The position numbers and the translations under genes are program-made. Positions 49,791 through 58,232 of a stretch of DNA of 64,000 bases are shown piece after piece. The notes below the pieces were generated by a model. It ran no database searches. It was not told the DNA's origin and saw only the letters and a list, made by a program, of their open reading frames with translations. Each line of letters opens with the position of its first letter. Position 1 is the stretch's first letter. Source of the DNA: Bosea sp. 29B (GTDB taxonomy: Bacteria; Pseudomonadota; Alphaproteobacteria; Rhizobiales; Beijerinckiaceae); the NCBI RefSeq assembly GCF_902506165.1, contig NZ_LR733817.1, positions 4,803,625 through 4,867,624 of the forward strand. The letters run 5' to 3'.

Positions 49791-50858
49791 ATGACACGGT
49801 CGCTCACCACGCGCATCGGCCGCACGGAACTCAAGAACCCATTGATCGCGGCCTCCGCCGAGCATCTGATCGATGCCGACGGGGTTCGCGCCGCGCTGAA
49901 GGCCGGGGCAGGGGCCGTCGTGGTCAAGTCGACCAACGAGGTCCAGGCGGCGAAGGACCAGCTCCAGCGCGCCGAATACATGGTGCTCGACGAGCACTGG
50001 CGGCCGGTGCCCTGGGGACCGGACGCGCCGCGCGGCGCCACCATCGCCTGCCGCTCCGGCCTGCACCCGCTTGGCTTCGAGCCCTGGCTGGAGCAGACCG
50101 CGATGCTCGATCGCGAGGCGAGGGCGCTGGATTCCTACGCGATCCCCAGCCTGATCCTCGGCGATCTCGACCATGCGCTCGCCATGGCGCGCAAGGTCGA
50201 GCAGGCCGGCTTGCGCGTGCTCGAATTCAACATCGGCACGCCCTATGCCAGCCAGGCGGCGAAGGGCGCCGTCTCGACCGAACTCTTGCCCGAGCGCATC
50301 AGCCATCTCGTCCAGGCGATGCGCGGGGCCGTCTCTTTGCCGCTCTGGATCAAGGTCACCGGCCAGAGCGAGCGCGTGCCGGAGCTGGCGCGCGCCGCCT
50401 TCGAGGCTGGCGCCGATTCCGTCGTCATGGCCGGCCGGCTGCTCGGCTTCCTGCCCGATGTCGAGACGATGGAGCCCTTCCTCGGCACTAGCCTCGGCAT
50501 CGGCGGCTTCTGGAACCTGCCGCTGACCTGCCACTGGCTCGCGACCTCGCGGCTCGCGCTCGGTCCCGAGCGGCCGCTGATCGGTATCAACGGCGCGCAA
50601 AGCGGGCTCGACATCGCGCGGATGATGCTGGCCGGCGCCTCCGCCGTCGGCATCGCCTCGCCAGTGATGCTGCGCGGCTTCGAACTGCTCGGCCAGTCGC
50701 TCACCGAGTTCCAGGACTATCTCGATGCCAAGGGCATCGATGCTGCCGATCTCGTCGGCGTCGCGGTCAACCACCGCAAGGCCTTCGCCGACATGCCCCG
50801 GCGCCAGGACAACTGGCGCAACTACGTGCCGCAGGCGCGGACCATCGCAGGAGAATGA
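49791..50858 (+). CDS. dihydroorotate dehydrogenase-like TIM-barrel oxidoreductase
   Basis: Protein of 355 residues with the FMN-binding TIM barrel of the DHOD/dihydropyrimidine dehydrogenase family. It opens with RIGRTELKNPLIAASAEHLI, AGAVVVKSTNEVQ is the FMN-binding Lys strand, and late FMN-phosphate residues lie in LIGINGAQSG and LAGASAVGIASPV. Where genuine DHODs have N-x-S-C-P-N, this protein reads EFNIGTPYASQ, so the usual catalytic region is altered and pyrimidine synthesis is unlikely. It starts ten bases after DctM and is coupled to the DUF6282 gene, so it should act on the imported compound. Confidence 0.85.
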   Translation: MTRSLTTRIGRTELKNPLIAASAEHLIDADGVRAALKAGAGAVVVKSTNEVQAAKDQLQRAEYMVLDEHWRPVPWGPDAPRGATIACRSGLHPLGFEPWLEQTAMLDREARALDSYAIPSLILGDLDHALAMARKVEQAGLRVLEFNIGTPYASQAAKGAVSTELLPERISHLVQAMRGAVSLPLWIKVTGQSERVPELARAAFEAGADSVVMAGRLLGFLPDVETMEPFLGTSLGIGGFWNLPLTCHWLATSRLALGPERPLIGINGAQSGLDIARMMLAGASAVGIASPVMLRGFELLGQSLTEFQDYLDAKGIDAADLVGVAVNHRKAFADMPRRQDNWRNYVPQARTIAGE

Positions 50859-51790
50859 TCATGACCGATGCAGCTGCAACGTCGCAGGACGCCCGCATCA
50901 AGGCCCTGCTCAAGGGCGCGGTCGACCTCCACATCCACAGCGGCCCTTCGCTGATGCCGCGCAAGATCGACCATGTCGAGGCCGTCCAGCAGGCCGACGA
51001 GGCCGGCTTCGCCGCGATCCTGCTCAAGGATCACTATTACCCGACCATGCCGCTGGCCACGATCCTCGAGACGCACATTTCGAAGGGCGTGAAGGTGCTG
51101 GGTGCGATCGTGCTCAACAACCCGCTCGGCAGCATCAACCCCTCGGCCGTCGATTACGCGCTGAAGCAGGGCGCGCGCGTCGTCTGGATGCCGACGGCGC
51201 ACGCCAACAACCATCTCGACCACTACAAGACCGACGCGAAATTCGACTCCAAATTCCCGGTCGCGACGCAGAAGACACTGGCGCCGGCGCCACTCTCGCT
51301 GCTCGGCCCCGACGGCAAGATCGCCGACGAGGTCAAGGCGATCCTCGATCTCGTCGCCGCCGCCGATGCGGTGGTCTCCGGCGGGCACCATCATGTCAGC
51401 GAATTGCTGCCCTTCTACGAGGAGGCCAAGGCGCGCGGCGTCAAGCGGCTGCTGCTCAACCACCCGACCTATGTCAACGAATGCTCGCTGCAGGACGTGC
51501 GCCATCTCGCCTCGCTCGGCGTCAAGATGGAGCATTCGATCTGCATGTTCGTGCCCTCGACCTTCCTGCTGTTCGATGCCGACCATCTCAAGGCGGTGAT
51601 TGAGGCCGCCGGCGTCGAGAACACGCTGTTCGGCTCCGATCTCGGCCAGAACAACAATCCGACCCCGGTCGAAGGCTTCGAGCAGATCATCGCCATGCTG
51701 ATCGACGCCGGCTTCTCCGACGATCAGATCCGCCTGATGACGGCCGGCAATGCCGCCGATCTCGCCGGCCTCGCACCCGCCGCCAACTGA
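50855..51790 (+). CDS. DUF6282 family protein, probable metal-dependent hydrolase
   Basis: Protein of 311 residues related to the amidohydrolase superfamily. An early HxH metal motif (GAVDLHIHSGPSLMP) and AILLKDHYYPT are followed by GGHHHVSELLPFYEEA and a late Asp in LFGSDLGQNNNPTPVEGF, consistent with a TIM-barrel metal site. No member with a known reaction comes to mind. Its ATG overlaps the stop of the DHOD-like gene (ATGA). Context between an oxidoreductase and an aldehyde dehydrogenase suggests hydrolysis of a ring or amide intermediate (inference). Confidence 0.85.
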   Translation: MIMTDAAATSQDARIKALLKGAVDLHIHSGPSLMPRKIDHVEAVQQADEAGFAAILLKDHYYPTMPLATILETHISKGVKVLGAIVLNNPLGSINPSAVDYALKQGARVVWMPTAHANNHLDHYKTDAKFDSKFPVATQKTLAPAPLSLLGPDGKIADEVKAILDLVAAADAVVSGGHHHVSELLPFYEEAKARGVKRLLLNHPTYVNECSLQDVRHLASLGVKMEHSICMFVPSTFLLFDADHLKAVIEAAGVENTLFGSDLGQNNNPTPVEGFEQIIAMLIDAGFSDDQIRLMTAGNAADLAGLAPAAN

Positions 51791-51798
51791 TGCCTTTC

Positions 51799-51823
51799 GC
51801 AGGCCGCGCATGGCGCGGCCTGC
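51799..51823 (+). other. intercistronic hairpin before aldehyde dehydrogenase
   Basis: GCAGGCCGCGC (51799-51809) and GCGCGGCCTGC (51813-51823) form a perfect eleven-pair stem around ATG. It has no T-run and lies 21 bases before the next start codon, so it may mark a processing or stability boundary. Confidence 0.65.
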
Positions 51824-51844
51824 CGCCCGTCCAGGAGATCACCC

Positions 51845-53284
51845 ATGCCTTCATTCCTCATCGACGGTCAGTGGACCGACGGCTCGGGCAGCCGCCGCGG
51901 CGCGGTGCTGAACCCTGCGACCGGCGAGCAGATCGGCGAGGTGCCCTTCGCCGAGATCGCCGATCTCGACCGGGCGCTCGCCGCTGCCCAGAAGGGCTTC
52001 GAAGTCTGGCGCAAGACCTCCGCCTATGACCGCTCGAAGATCCTGCGCCGCGCCGCCGACCTGACGCGCGAGCGCGCCGAGAGCATCGCCCAGCTGATCA
52101 CCCGCGAGCAGGGCAAGCCGCTCTCCGAGGCGCGCATGGAGGCCGGTGGCCTCGGCGACCATATCGACTGGTATGCCGAGGAAGGCCGGCGCGCCTATGG
52201 CCGTGTCATCCCGCCCCGGCAATACGGCGCCCGCCAGATCGTGCTGCGCGAGCCGGTCGGCCCTGTCGCCGCCTTCAGCCCGTGGAATTTCCCCACCGGC
52301 CAGCTCGTGCGCAAGGTCGCCGGGGCCCTCGCGGCCGGCTGCTCGATCATCGCCAAGGCGCCGGAGGAGACGCCGTCCTCCTGCATCGAGCTGATCCGCG
52401 CCTTCCACGATGCCGGCGTACCGGCCGGCGTCGTCAACCTCGTCTTTGGCGTGCCGGCGGAGATCTCCGAGCACCTGATCGCCTCGCCGATCATCCGCAA
52501 GGTGTCGTTCACGGGCTCGGTGCCGGTCGGCCGTCATCTCGGCGCGCTCGCCGCCCGCCACGTCAAGCGCGCGACGATGGAACTCGGCGGCCACGCCCCC
52601 TTCATCGTCTGCGACGATGTCGACGTCACCGCCGCCGCCAAGCTCGGCGCCACGCTCAAGTTCCGCAATGGCGGGCAGGTCTGCGCTTCGCCGACGCGCT
52701 TTTATGTGCAGGACAGCGTCTTCGACACCTTCCTTGGGAGCTTCGTCGAGGCGGCGAAGGCGCTGAAGCTTGGCGACGGCGCGGCTGAGGGTACGCAGAT
52801 GGGCCCGCTCGCCCATGCTCGCCGTGTCGATGCGATCGAGGGCTTCGTGCGCGATGCGGTCGATGCCGGCGCTGATCTCGCCTATGGCGGCGAGCGGCCG
52901 GGCAATCGCGGCTTCTTCCATGCGCCGGCGGTGCTCGCCAATGTGCCGGACAAGGCGCGGCTGATGCGGGACGAGCCGTTCGGGCCGATCGCGGCGGTGA
53001 ACCGCTTCGACACGCTGGACAAGGCGATCGCGCAGGCCAACGCCCTGCCTTTCGGGCTCGCGGCCTTCGCCTTCACCAGCTCGGTCTCCCGCGCCACGCA
53101 GCTCGGTGACGAGCTGGAGAGCGGCATGGTCTCGATCAACCATTTCGGCCTCGCCGCGCCCGAGACGCCCTTCGGCGGCATCAAGGACTCCGGCTATGGC
53201 AGCGAAGGCGGCTCGGAAGGGCTGGAGGCCTATCTCTCGACCAAGTTCGTCAGCCAGATCGGCGCCGAGCCGCGGCGGCCCTGA
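51845..53284 (+). CDS. NAD(P)-dependent aldehyde dehydrogenase (succinate-semialdehyde type)
   Basis: Cytoplasmic enzyme of 479 residues. It has the opening FLIDGQWTDGSGSRRGAVLN, PWNFPTGQLVRKVAGALAAG (conserved Asn), FTGSVPVGRHL (cofactor), the general base Glu in MELGGHAPFIVCDDVD and the nucleophilic Cys in GGQVCASPTRFYV. The C-terminal FGGIKDSGYGSEGGSEGLEA is typical. Similar to GabD-type enzymes. Its stop overlaps the GMC start (TGATG), so alcohol oxidase/dehydrogenase and aldehyde dehydrogenase are made together. Confidence 0.94.
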   Translation: MPSFLIDGQWTDGSGSRRGAVLNPATGEQIGEVPFAEIADLDRALAAAQKGFEVWRKTSAYDRSKILRRAADLTRERAESIAQLITREQGKPLSEARMEAGGLGDHIDWYAEEGRRAYGRVIPPRQYGARQIVLREPVGPVAAFSPWNFPTGQLVRKVAGALAAGCSIIAKAPEETPSSCIELIRAFHDAGVPAGVVNLVFGVPAEISEHLIASPIIRKVSFTGSVPVGRHLGALAARHVKRATMELGGHAPFIVCDDVDVTAAAKLGATLKFRNGGQVCASPTRFYVQDSVFDTFLGSFVEAAKALKLGDGAAEGTQMGPLAHARRVDAIEGFVRDAVDAGADLAYGGERPGNRGFFHAPAVLANVPDKARLMRDEPFGPIAAVNRFDTLDKAIAQANALPFGLAAFAFTSSVSRATQLGDELESGMVSINHFGLAAPETPFGGIKDSGYGSEGGSEGLEAYLSTKFVSQIGAEPRRP

Positions 53285-54867
53285 TGGAGACCTACGACTA
53301 TATCGTCGTCGGGGGCGGCTCGGCCGGCTGTACCGTGACTTCCCGCCTCGTCGAGGCCGGAAAGTCGGTGCTGCTGCTCGAATCTGGGCCGAAGGACAAC
53401 CATCCCTACATCCATATCCCCGCGACCTTCATCCGGGTGCACGGCACGGCGCGGACCTGGATGTACCGCTCGGCGCCGGAGCCGCAGCTCAACGGCCGCC
53501 AGGTCTATGTGCCGCAGGGCCGCACGCTCGGCGGCGGCAGCTCGGTCAATGCGATGATCTACATCCGCGGCCAGGCGCAGGACTATGACGACTGGCGCGC
53601 GGCCGGCTGCACCGGCTGGGGCTACGAGGACGTGCTGCCTTTCTTCCGCAAGGCGGAGGGCAATGAGCGGCTGTCAGGCCCGCTCCACGGTACGGAGGGA
53701 CCGCTCAAGGTCAGCGATGTCAGGCATCGACACCCGCTGAGCGCCGCCTTCCTGCGGGCGGCGCAGGAGGTCGGGCTTCCCTATAACGACGACTTCAACG
53801 GCGCGCGCCAGGACGGCGTCGGCTATTTCCAGACGACCACCTTTGCGGAGCGCCGCGCCAGCTCGGCCGCGACCTATCTGCGCGCGGTGCGCGGCAACAA
53901 GCTGCTCAAAGTCGTGACCAACGCGCATGTGCTCGGCCTCGTGCTCGAGAACGGCGCGGCGGTCGGCGTGCGCACGCGCCACGACAACGGGCAGGAGATC
54001 GAGACGCGGGTGCGCGAGGAGGTGATCCTCTCCGCCGGCGCGCTCTCGACCCCGAAGATCCTGATGCTGTCCGGCATCGGCCAGGCCGAGCATCTCTCGG
54101 AGTTCGACATCCCGGTGCGGCGCGAGCTGCGCGGCGTCGGCGAGAATTTCCAGGACCATCTCTCGGCCTCGGTCTACGGCCAGACCCGCGAGGAGATCAG
54201 CCTGCTCGGCAACGACAAGGGCCTGAAGGCGCTCCGCCACGGCCTCTCCTATATCGCGCTCCGGCACGGCCTTCTGACCTCCAACGTGGTCGAGAGCGGC
54301 GGTTTCGTCGATACGGCCGGGACGGGCCGGCCGGACGTGCAGTTCCACGTCGTGCCCAACCTGGTCGGGGACGTCGACCGCCTGCCGCCGGGCGGCCACG
54401 GCATCTCGATCAACCCTTGCGACCTCAGACCGAAATCGCGCGGGACGGTTCGTCTCGGCGGCAAGGGTGCGAGCGATCCCGTCGTGCTCAACGGCAACTA
54501 TCTCAGTGCGCCGGAGGATATGGCGACGCTCGTGCGCGGCGTGCGCCTGGCGCGGCGCATCCTGCGTGCGCCTTCGCTCGCCAAGCTGGTCAGCCACGAG
54601 ATCGCACCAGCACGCGACGAGGATGTGCCCGACAGCGTCGTCGAGGACCATATCCGCACCATCGCCAAGACCGTCTACCACCCCGCCGGTACCGCTCGCA
54701 TGGGCACGGACGAGCTCGCCGTCGTCGATCCCACGCTGAGAGTGCGCGGCGTGCCGCGCCTGCGCATCGCCGACATCTCGGTGGTCCCCACCATCGTCAG
54801 CGGCAACACCAACGCGCCGGCGATCATGATCGGAGAACGCTGTGCCGACTTCATCCTGCGCGGTTGA
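53284..54867 (+). CDS. GMC family FAD-dependent oxidoreductase
   Basis: Flavoenzyme of 527 residues of the choline dehydrogenase group, oxidising an alcohol to an aldehyde. FAD motif YIVVGGGSAGCTVTSRLVEA, then GRTLGGGSSVNAMIYIRGQA (GMC signature 1), LSAGALSTPKILMLSGIG (signature 2) and the C-terminal VYHPAGTARMGTD with the active-site His, plus SGNTNAPAIMIGERCADFI with Asn. One-base overlap with the aldehyde dehydrogenase; together they could carry an alcohol to an acid. Last clear gene of the TRAP operon. Confidence 0.94.
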   Translation: METYDYIVVGGGSAGCTVTSRLVEAGKSVLLLESGPKDNHPYIHIPATFIRVHGTARTWMYRSAPEPQLNGRQVYVPQGRTLGGGSSVNAMIYIRGQAQDYDDWRAAGCTGWGYEDVLPFFRKAEGNERLSGPLHGTEGPLKVSDVRHRHPLSAAFLRAAQEVGLPYNDDFNGARQDGVGYFQTTTFAERRASSAATYLRAVRGNKLLKVVTNAHVLGLVLENGAAVGVRTRHDNGQEIETRVREEVILSAGALSTPKILMLSGIGQAEHLSEFDIPVRRELRGVGENFQDHLSASVYGQTREEISLLGNDKGLKALRHGLSYIALRHGLLTSNVVESGGFVDTAGTGRPDVQFHVVPNLVGDVDRLPPGGHGISINPCDLRPKSRGTVRLGGKGASDPVVLNGNYLSAPEDMATLVRGVRLARRILRAPSLAKLVSHEIAPARDEDVPDSVVEDHIRTIAKTVYHPAGTARMGTDELAVVDPTLRVRGVPRLRIADISVVPTIVSGNTNAPAIMIGERCADFILRG

Positions 54868-54925
54868 GAGCGACGCGATGCTCCCGGCCGCTTCGGAACA
54901 TGGCTCGCGGAGCTGGAAGGTCACG

Positions 54926-55222
54926 ATGACGGCCAGGAATGAACACGGCTCTTCGTGGGAGCGCGACCCGTCGATCTTGCTGCCGCGAGCGACTGGCTGT
55001 GTCTTCGGCCGGAGCGGAGGCCGCCTGTTCTGCGACGTGATCGTCGATGAGCAGGAGTTGCGTGTGACATTCGCCTCCGAGGCGGAGGCGGTGAGCTTCC
55101 GCGACGCTGCAAGAGCGGCGGGCATACCGATCGAGGCGGACAGGCACCTGTCCCGGCTTCTCGCCGCGACGCTCGGCGGCGCATCTCTGTTGCTTGCGAT
55201 CGCCTATTTCGTGCTCCGGTAG
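54926..55222 (+). CDS. hypothetical protein with C-terminal membrane segment
   Basis: Protein of 98 residues. Soluble N-terminal part with CVFGRSGGRLFCDVIVDEQE and VTFASEAEAVSFRDAARAAG, then one hydrophobic C-terminal segment (LAATLGGASLLLAIAYFVLR), suggesting a tail-anchored inner-membrane protein. The ATG at 54926 is preceded by GGAAGG with five-base spacing; earlier in-frame starts (54842, 54878) lack this. No family recognised. It lies 58 bases after the GMC gene on the same strand. Confidence 0.6.
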   Translation: MTARNEHGSSWERDPSILLPRATGCVFGRSGGRLFCDVIVDEQELRVTFASEAEAVSFRDAARAAGIPIEADRHLSRLLAATLGGASLLLAIAYFVLR

Positions 55223-55259
55223 GCGCTTCCGCCTTCGACATTCGTCTTGCGGTACAGGA

Positions 55260-55287
55260 CGAGGTCCGGCGTCGTCGCCGGACCTCG
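55260..55287. other. perfect hairpin between convergent genes
   Basis: CGAGGTCCGGCG (55260-55271) and CGCCGGACCTCG (55276-55287) pair perfectly around TCGT. It separates the plus-strand hypothetical gene from the minus-strand aminotransferase and may serve as a transcript end for either, although it lacks T-runs. Confidence 0.65.
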
Positions 55288-55315
55288 AAGCGCAAGCTCG
55301 GGGCGAGGAAGCTCG

Positions 55316-56692
55316 CTATGCCGCATTCCGCAGGGGGCCGGCGATCTCGTCGAGGCTGTCGGCAACGCTCGCGACGATGCTGTCGATGTCGGCCGCCTGG
55401 ATGATGAGCGGCGGGGCGAACACGAGCGTGTGGCCCAGGGCACGCAGCAGGATGCCGCGCTGGGCGAGGGCGCTCGACAGGGCCTGCGCGGCCCCGCGCT
55501 CGAGCGGGAAGGAGCGCCGGCTGGCCTTGTCCTCGACCAGTTCGATCGCGGCCATCAGGCCGACACCGCGCACCTCGCCCACCAGGGGATGGCCGGAGAG
55601 GCGACGCAGCCCGTCCTGCAGGCGTGGCGCGACCGTGCGGACATGGTCGACGATCCGCTCTTCCTCGTAGATCTTCAGGGCCTCGACTGCGATCGCGGCC
55701 GAGACCGGATGCCCGCCATAGGTATAGCCGTGGCCGAAGCCGCCGAGCGCCTTCGTCCGGTCGGCGATGGCTTCGTAGATCTTGTCGTTCACCAGCAGCG
55801 CCGAGATCGGGGCATAGGCCGCCGACAGGCCCTTGGCGCAGGTGAGCATGTCGGGAGAGATGCCGAAGGTCTGGCAGCCCCAGTAATTGCCGGTGCGGCC
55901 AAAGCCGCAGATGACCTCGTCCGCGATGAAGAGGATGTCGTGGCGGCGCAGCACGGCCTGGATGCGCTCGAAATAGCCCGCCGGCGGCACGATGACGCCG
56001 CCCGTGCCCATCACCGGCTCGGCGAAGAAGGCGCCGATCGTCTCGGGACCCTCTCGCAGGATCAGCTCCTCCAGCTCGTTGCCAAGGCGCTCGACGAAAG
56101 CCGCTTCGCTCTCGCCCTCCTGTCCGTTGCGGTAGAAATGCGGCGCGGTCACATGCAGGAAGCCGGGCAGCGGCAGGCCGAAGGAGCGATGCATGTTCGG
56201 CAGGCCGGTCAGGCTGGCGGCTGCGATCGTCGTGCCGTGATAGGCGCCGAGCCGGGCGATGATCTTGCGCTTCTCCGGCTTGCCGATCGCGTCATGGTAG
56301 TACCAGACGAACTTGATCGCCGTGTCGACCGCCTCCGAGCCGGAAGACTGGAACATGGCGCGGGTCAGCCCCGCCGGCGCGACCGAGACAAGGGCGTCGG
56401 CGAGCTCGATCACCGGCCCGTTCGAGCGGTGCGCGAAGACCTGCTGGTAGGGCAGCATATGGAGCTGGCGCGCACCGGCTTCCGCCAGCCGCTTGTTGCT
56501 GAAGCCGAGCGAGGCACACCACAGGCCGGACATGCCCTCGATGAAGCGCCGGCCCTCGTCGTCGATGACATGGATGCCGTCGCCGCTCTCAATGACCATC
56601 GGACCCGCGCTCTCGTGCTGGCGCAGATTGGTCTGCGGGTGGATGTGATACGCGATGTCGCGCGCACGGTTCGACTGGGGTTGAGGCGACAT
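55316..56692 (-). CDS. class III PLP-dependent aminotransferase
   Basis: Omega-amino-acid:pyruvate-type transaminase of 458 residues. It has [40 protein letters not shown] (PLP phosphate), [39 protein letters not shown] (Asp to the PLP nitrogen) and [20 protein letters not shown] with the Schiff-base Lys. The ATG at 56692 has AGGAGATCGAC upstream, better than the longer frame. Divergent from an ABC importer of the polyamine-receptor family, so amines, polyamines or omega-amino acids are plausible substrates. Confidence 0.94.
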   Translation of the reverse strand: MSPQPQSNRARDIAYHIHPQTNLRQHESAGPMVIESGDGIHVIDDEGRRFIEGMSGLWCASLGFSNKRLAEAGARQLHMLPYQQVFAHRSNGPVIELADALVSVAPAGLTRAMFQSSGSEAVDTAIKFVWYYHDAIGKPEKRKIIARLGAYHGTTIAAASLTGLPNMHRSFGLPLPGFLHVTAPHFYRNGQEGESEAAFVERLGNELEELILREGPETIGAFFAEPVMGTGGVIVPPAGYFERIQAVLRRHDILFIADEVICGFGRTGNYWGCQTFGISPDMLTCAKGLSAAYAPISALLVNDKIYEAIADRTKALGGFGHGYTYGGHPVSAAIAVEALKIYEEERIVDHVRTVAPRLQDGLRRLSGHPLVGEVRGVGLMAAIELVEDKASRRSFPLERGAAQALSSALAQRGILLRALGHTLVFAPPLIIQAADIDSIVASVADSLDEIAGPLRNAA

Positions 56693-56751
56693 GTCGATCT
56701 CCTGGCAGCGGGCGGCAGCCATCGGCGCAATGCGCTGGCGGCACCTTCCGA

Positions 56752-56779
56752 TCACGCTAGCATTTACCGTTTAGCGTGA
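56752..56779. promoter_or_regulatory. inverted repeat upstream of the aminotransferase
   Basis: TCACGCTA (56752-56759) and TAGCGTGA (56772-56779) are perfectly complementary, twelve bases apart, 60 to 90 bases upstream of the aminotransferase start. A weak minus-strand -35 (TTGTCA, 56782-56777) overlaps it. Likely operator; the regulator is unknown. Confidence 0.55.
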
Positions 56780-57032
56780 CAATGTTTTGCATAAAGATAC
56801 GATATTACGATGCTTGAGGTGTAGCGAACCTGCCTCTGGTGGCTTGTCGCCGGTTGCGCGTCCGGAGCTGCGGTTTGCATCTCAATGTAAAAATAGCCAA
56901 ATTATTACAATGCATTAAGTGATATTTCTTCATTGGTTCAATGCCGGCGCGCGCTTCGGCTGAAATGCGCTTCTGATTGAAATCCGGCGCCAGCCGCTCC
57001 TGCTGCCTCGTTCGCGAAAATTGGGCATTGAC
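56780..57032. other. AT-rich non-coding stretch between divergent genes
   Basis: No gene is supported here. The part from about 56780 to 56945 is markedly richer in A and T than the rest of the window (for example AAATAGCCAAATTATTACAA near 56890) and probably contains promoters and protein-binding sites for the divergent aminotransferase and importer genes. Confidence 0.5.
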
Positions 57033-57066
57033 GCGTTTGCGACAAGGCAATAGCGTTTCGCAAAAC
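57033..57066 (+). promoter_or_regulatory. candidate operator upstream of the first binding-protein gene
   Basis: GCGTTTGCGACAA begins at 57033 and GCGTTTCGCAAAAC at 57053, two GCGTTT elements exactly twenty bases apart; GTTTCGCAAAAC (57055-57066) is itself an imperfect palindrome. The same pair with the same spacing (CGTTTC at 62519 and 62539, the second followed by GTAAAA) precedes the paralogous gene at 62610. Shared control by the IclR protein at 61518 is inferred. Confidence 0.5.
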
Positions 57067-57144
57067 AATACACCGTTCCGATCTGAGGCTCGCGATTGCG
57101 AGGCGACGCTCCGGGGCTGGATCGAAAGCAAGGGGAATAGGATC

Positions 57145-58182
57145 ATGACTTACGGCAGGATGTCGCTTGCGGCTCTGTTCCTTTTTGCGGGGGCAGCCGG
57201 GGCCAATGCGCAGGAGCGCCAGCTCACTGTTGCGACCTGGGGCGGGACCTATACCCAAAAGCAGCGGGCCACGATCATCGACCCGTTCGCGAAGGAGGCG
57301 GGCGTGCGGGTGCTCGATGCGCCCTATACCGGCGGGCTCGGCCAGTTGCGGGCGATGCGCGAGGCGGGCAACAGCACATGGGACGTGGTGCAGCTCGAGG
57401 CGCCAGACCTGATCGCCGCCTGCGCCGAGGGACTGGTCCTGCGGCTCGACAAGAGCAAGCTCGCCAACCTGTCCGATCTGGGGCCCGGCGGCGCCAGCGA
57501 ATGTGGGGTCGGCGCGGTCGGCTGGTCGATCGTGATCGGCTACAACTCCGATCTGGTGAAGCAGGCGCCGCAGTCCTGGGCCGATTTCTGGGATGTGAAA
57601 ACCTATCCCGGCAAGCGCGCCATGCGCCGTTCGCCGCAATATGCGCTGGAAGCGGCGCTGCTCGCCGATGGCGTCGCGCCGGCGGAGCTCTATGCGACGC
57701 TCGCCAGGAAGGAGGGGGTCGACCGGGCCTTCCGGAAGCTCGATGCGCTGAAGCCGCATATCCAGTGGTGGGAAGCAGGATCTCAGCCGCCGGAATGGCT
57801 GGCGCGTGGCGAGGTCGCGATGGCGACCTCCTATGTCGGGCGCCTGCTCGAAGCCCGCGCCGAGAAGGCGCCGGTCTCCTTCGGCTGGGGCGGCTCGTTC
57901 TACTCGGTCGATTCCTGGGCGATCGTCGACGGCACCAAGCGCCAGACGGACGCTTATGCCTTCCTCGACTACGCCACCGGCGCCAAGGCCCAGGCTGCGT
58001 TCTCCGAGATCCAGCCGGTCGCGCCGGTCAACCAGAAGGCTGCGGCGCTGCTGAAGCCTGAGCGGCTGGCGATCATGCCGATCGGCGAGAACCTGAAGCA
58101 AGGAACCGTCTTCAGCGACACGTTCTGGGTCGAGAACATCGACGCCCTGACCGAGCGCTTCAACGCCTGGCTCGCCCGCTGA
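57145..58182 (+). CDS. ABC transporter substrate-binding protein (PotD/AfuA-like)
   Basis: Periplasmic receptor of 345 residues with a signal peptide (SLAALFLFAGAAGANAQ). The mature protein opens LTVATWGGTYTQKQRATIID and has YTGGLGQLRAMREAGN, SWADFWDVKTYPGKRAMRRS and IQWWEAGSQPPEWLARGEVA, the pattern of polyamine/ferric-type receptors. ATG at 57145 follows AAGGGGAATAGGATC. It is encoded directly ahead of its ATPase and two permeases. A colinear paralogue sharing well over half of its residues by eye is encoded at 62610-63644. Confidence 0.93.
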   Translation: MTYGRMSLAALFLFAGAAGANAQERQLTVATWGGTYTQKQRATIIDPFAKEAGVRVLDAPYTGGLGQLRAMREAGNSTWDVVQLEAPDLIAACAEGLVLRLDKSKLANLSDLGPGGASECGVGAVGWSIVIGYNSDLVKQAPQSWADFWDVKTYPGKRAMRRSPQYALEAALLADGVAPAELYATLARKEGVDRAFRKLDALKPHIQWWEAGSQPPEWLARGEVAMATSYVGRLLEARAEKAPVSFGWGGSFYSVDSWAIVDGTKRQTDAYAFLDYATGAKAQAAFSEIQPVAPVNQKAAALLKPERLAIMPIGENLKQGTVFSDTFWVENIDALTERFNAWLAR

Positions 58183-58232
58183 GCGGGCGGCGGCGATCAC
58201 CCATTCCACCGGCTGGCTGCGATGGACCTGGC

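Noticed and set aside
51851..53143. A 430-codon minus-strand frame antisense to the aldehyde dehydrogenase gene
   Set aside because: The sense gene has all catalytic residues; the antisense product has no motif.
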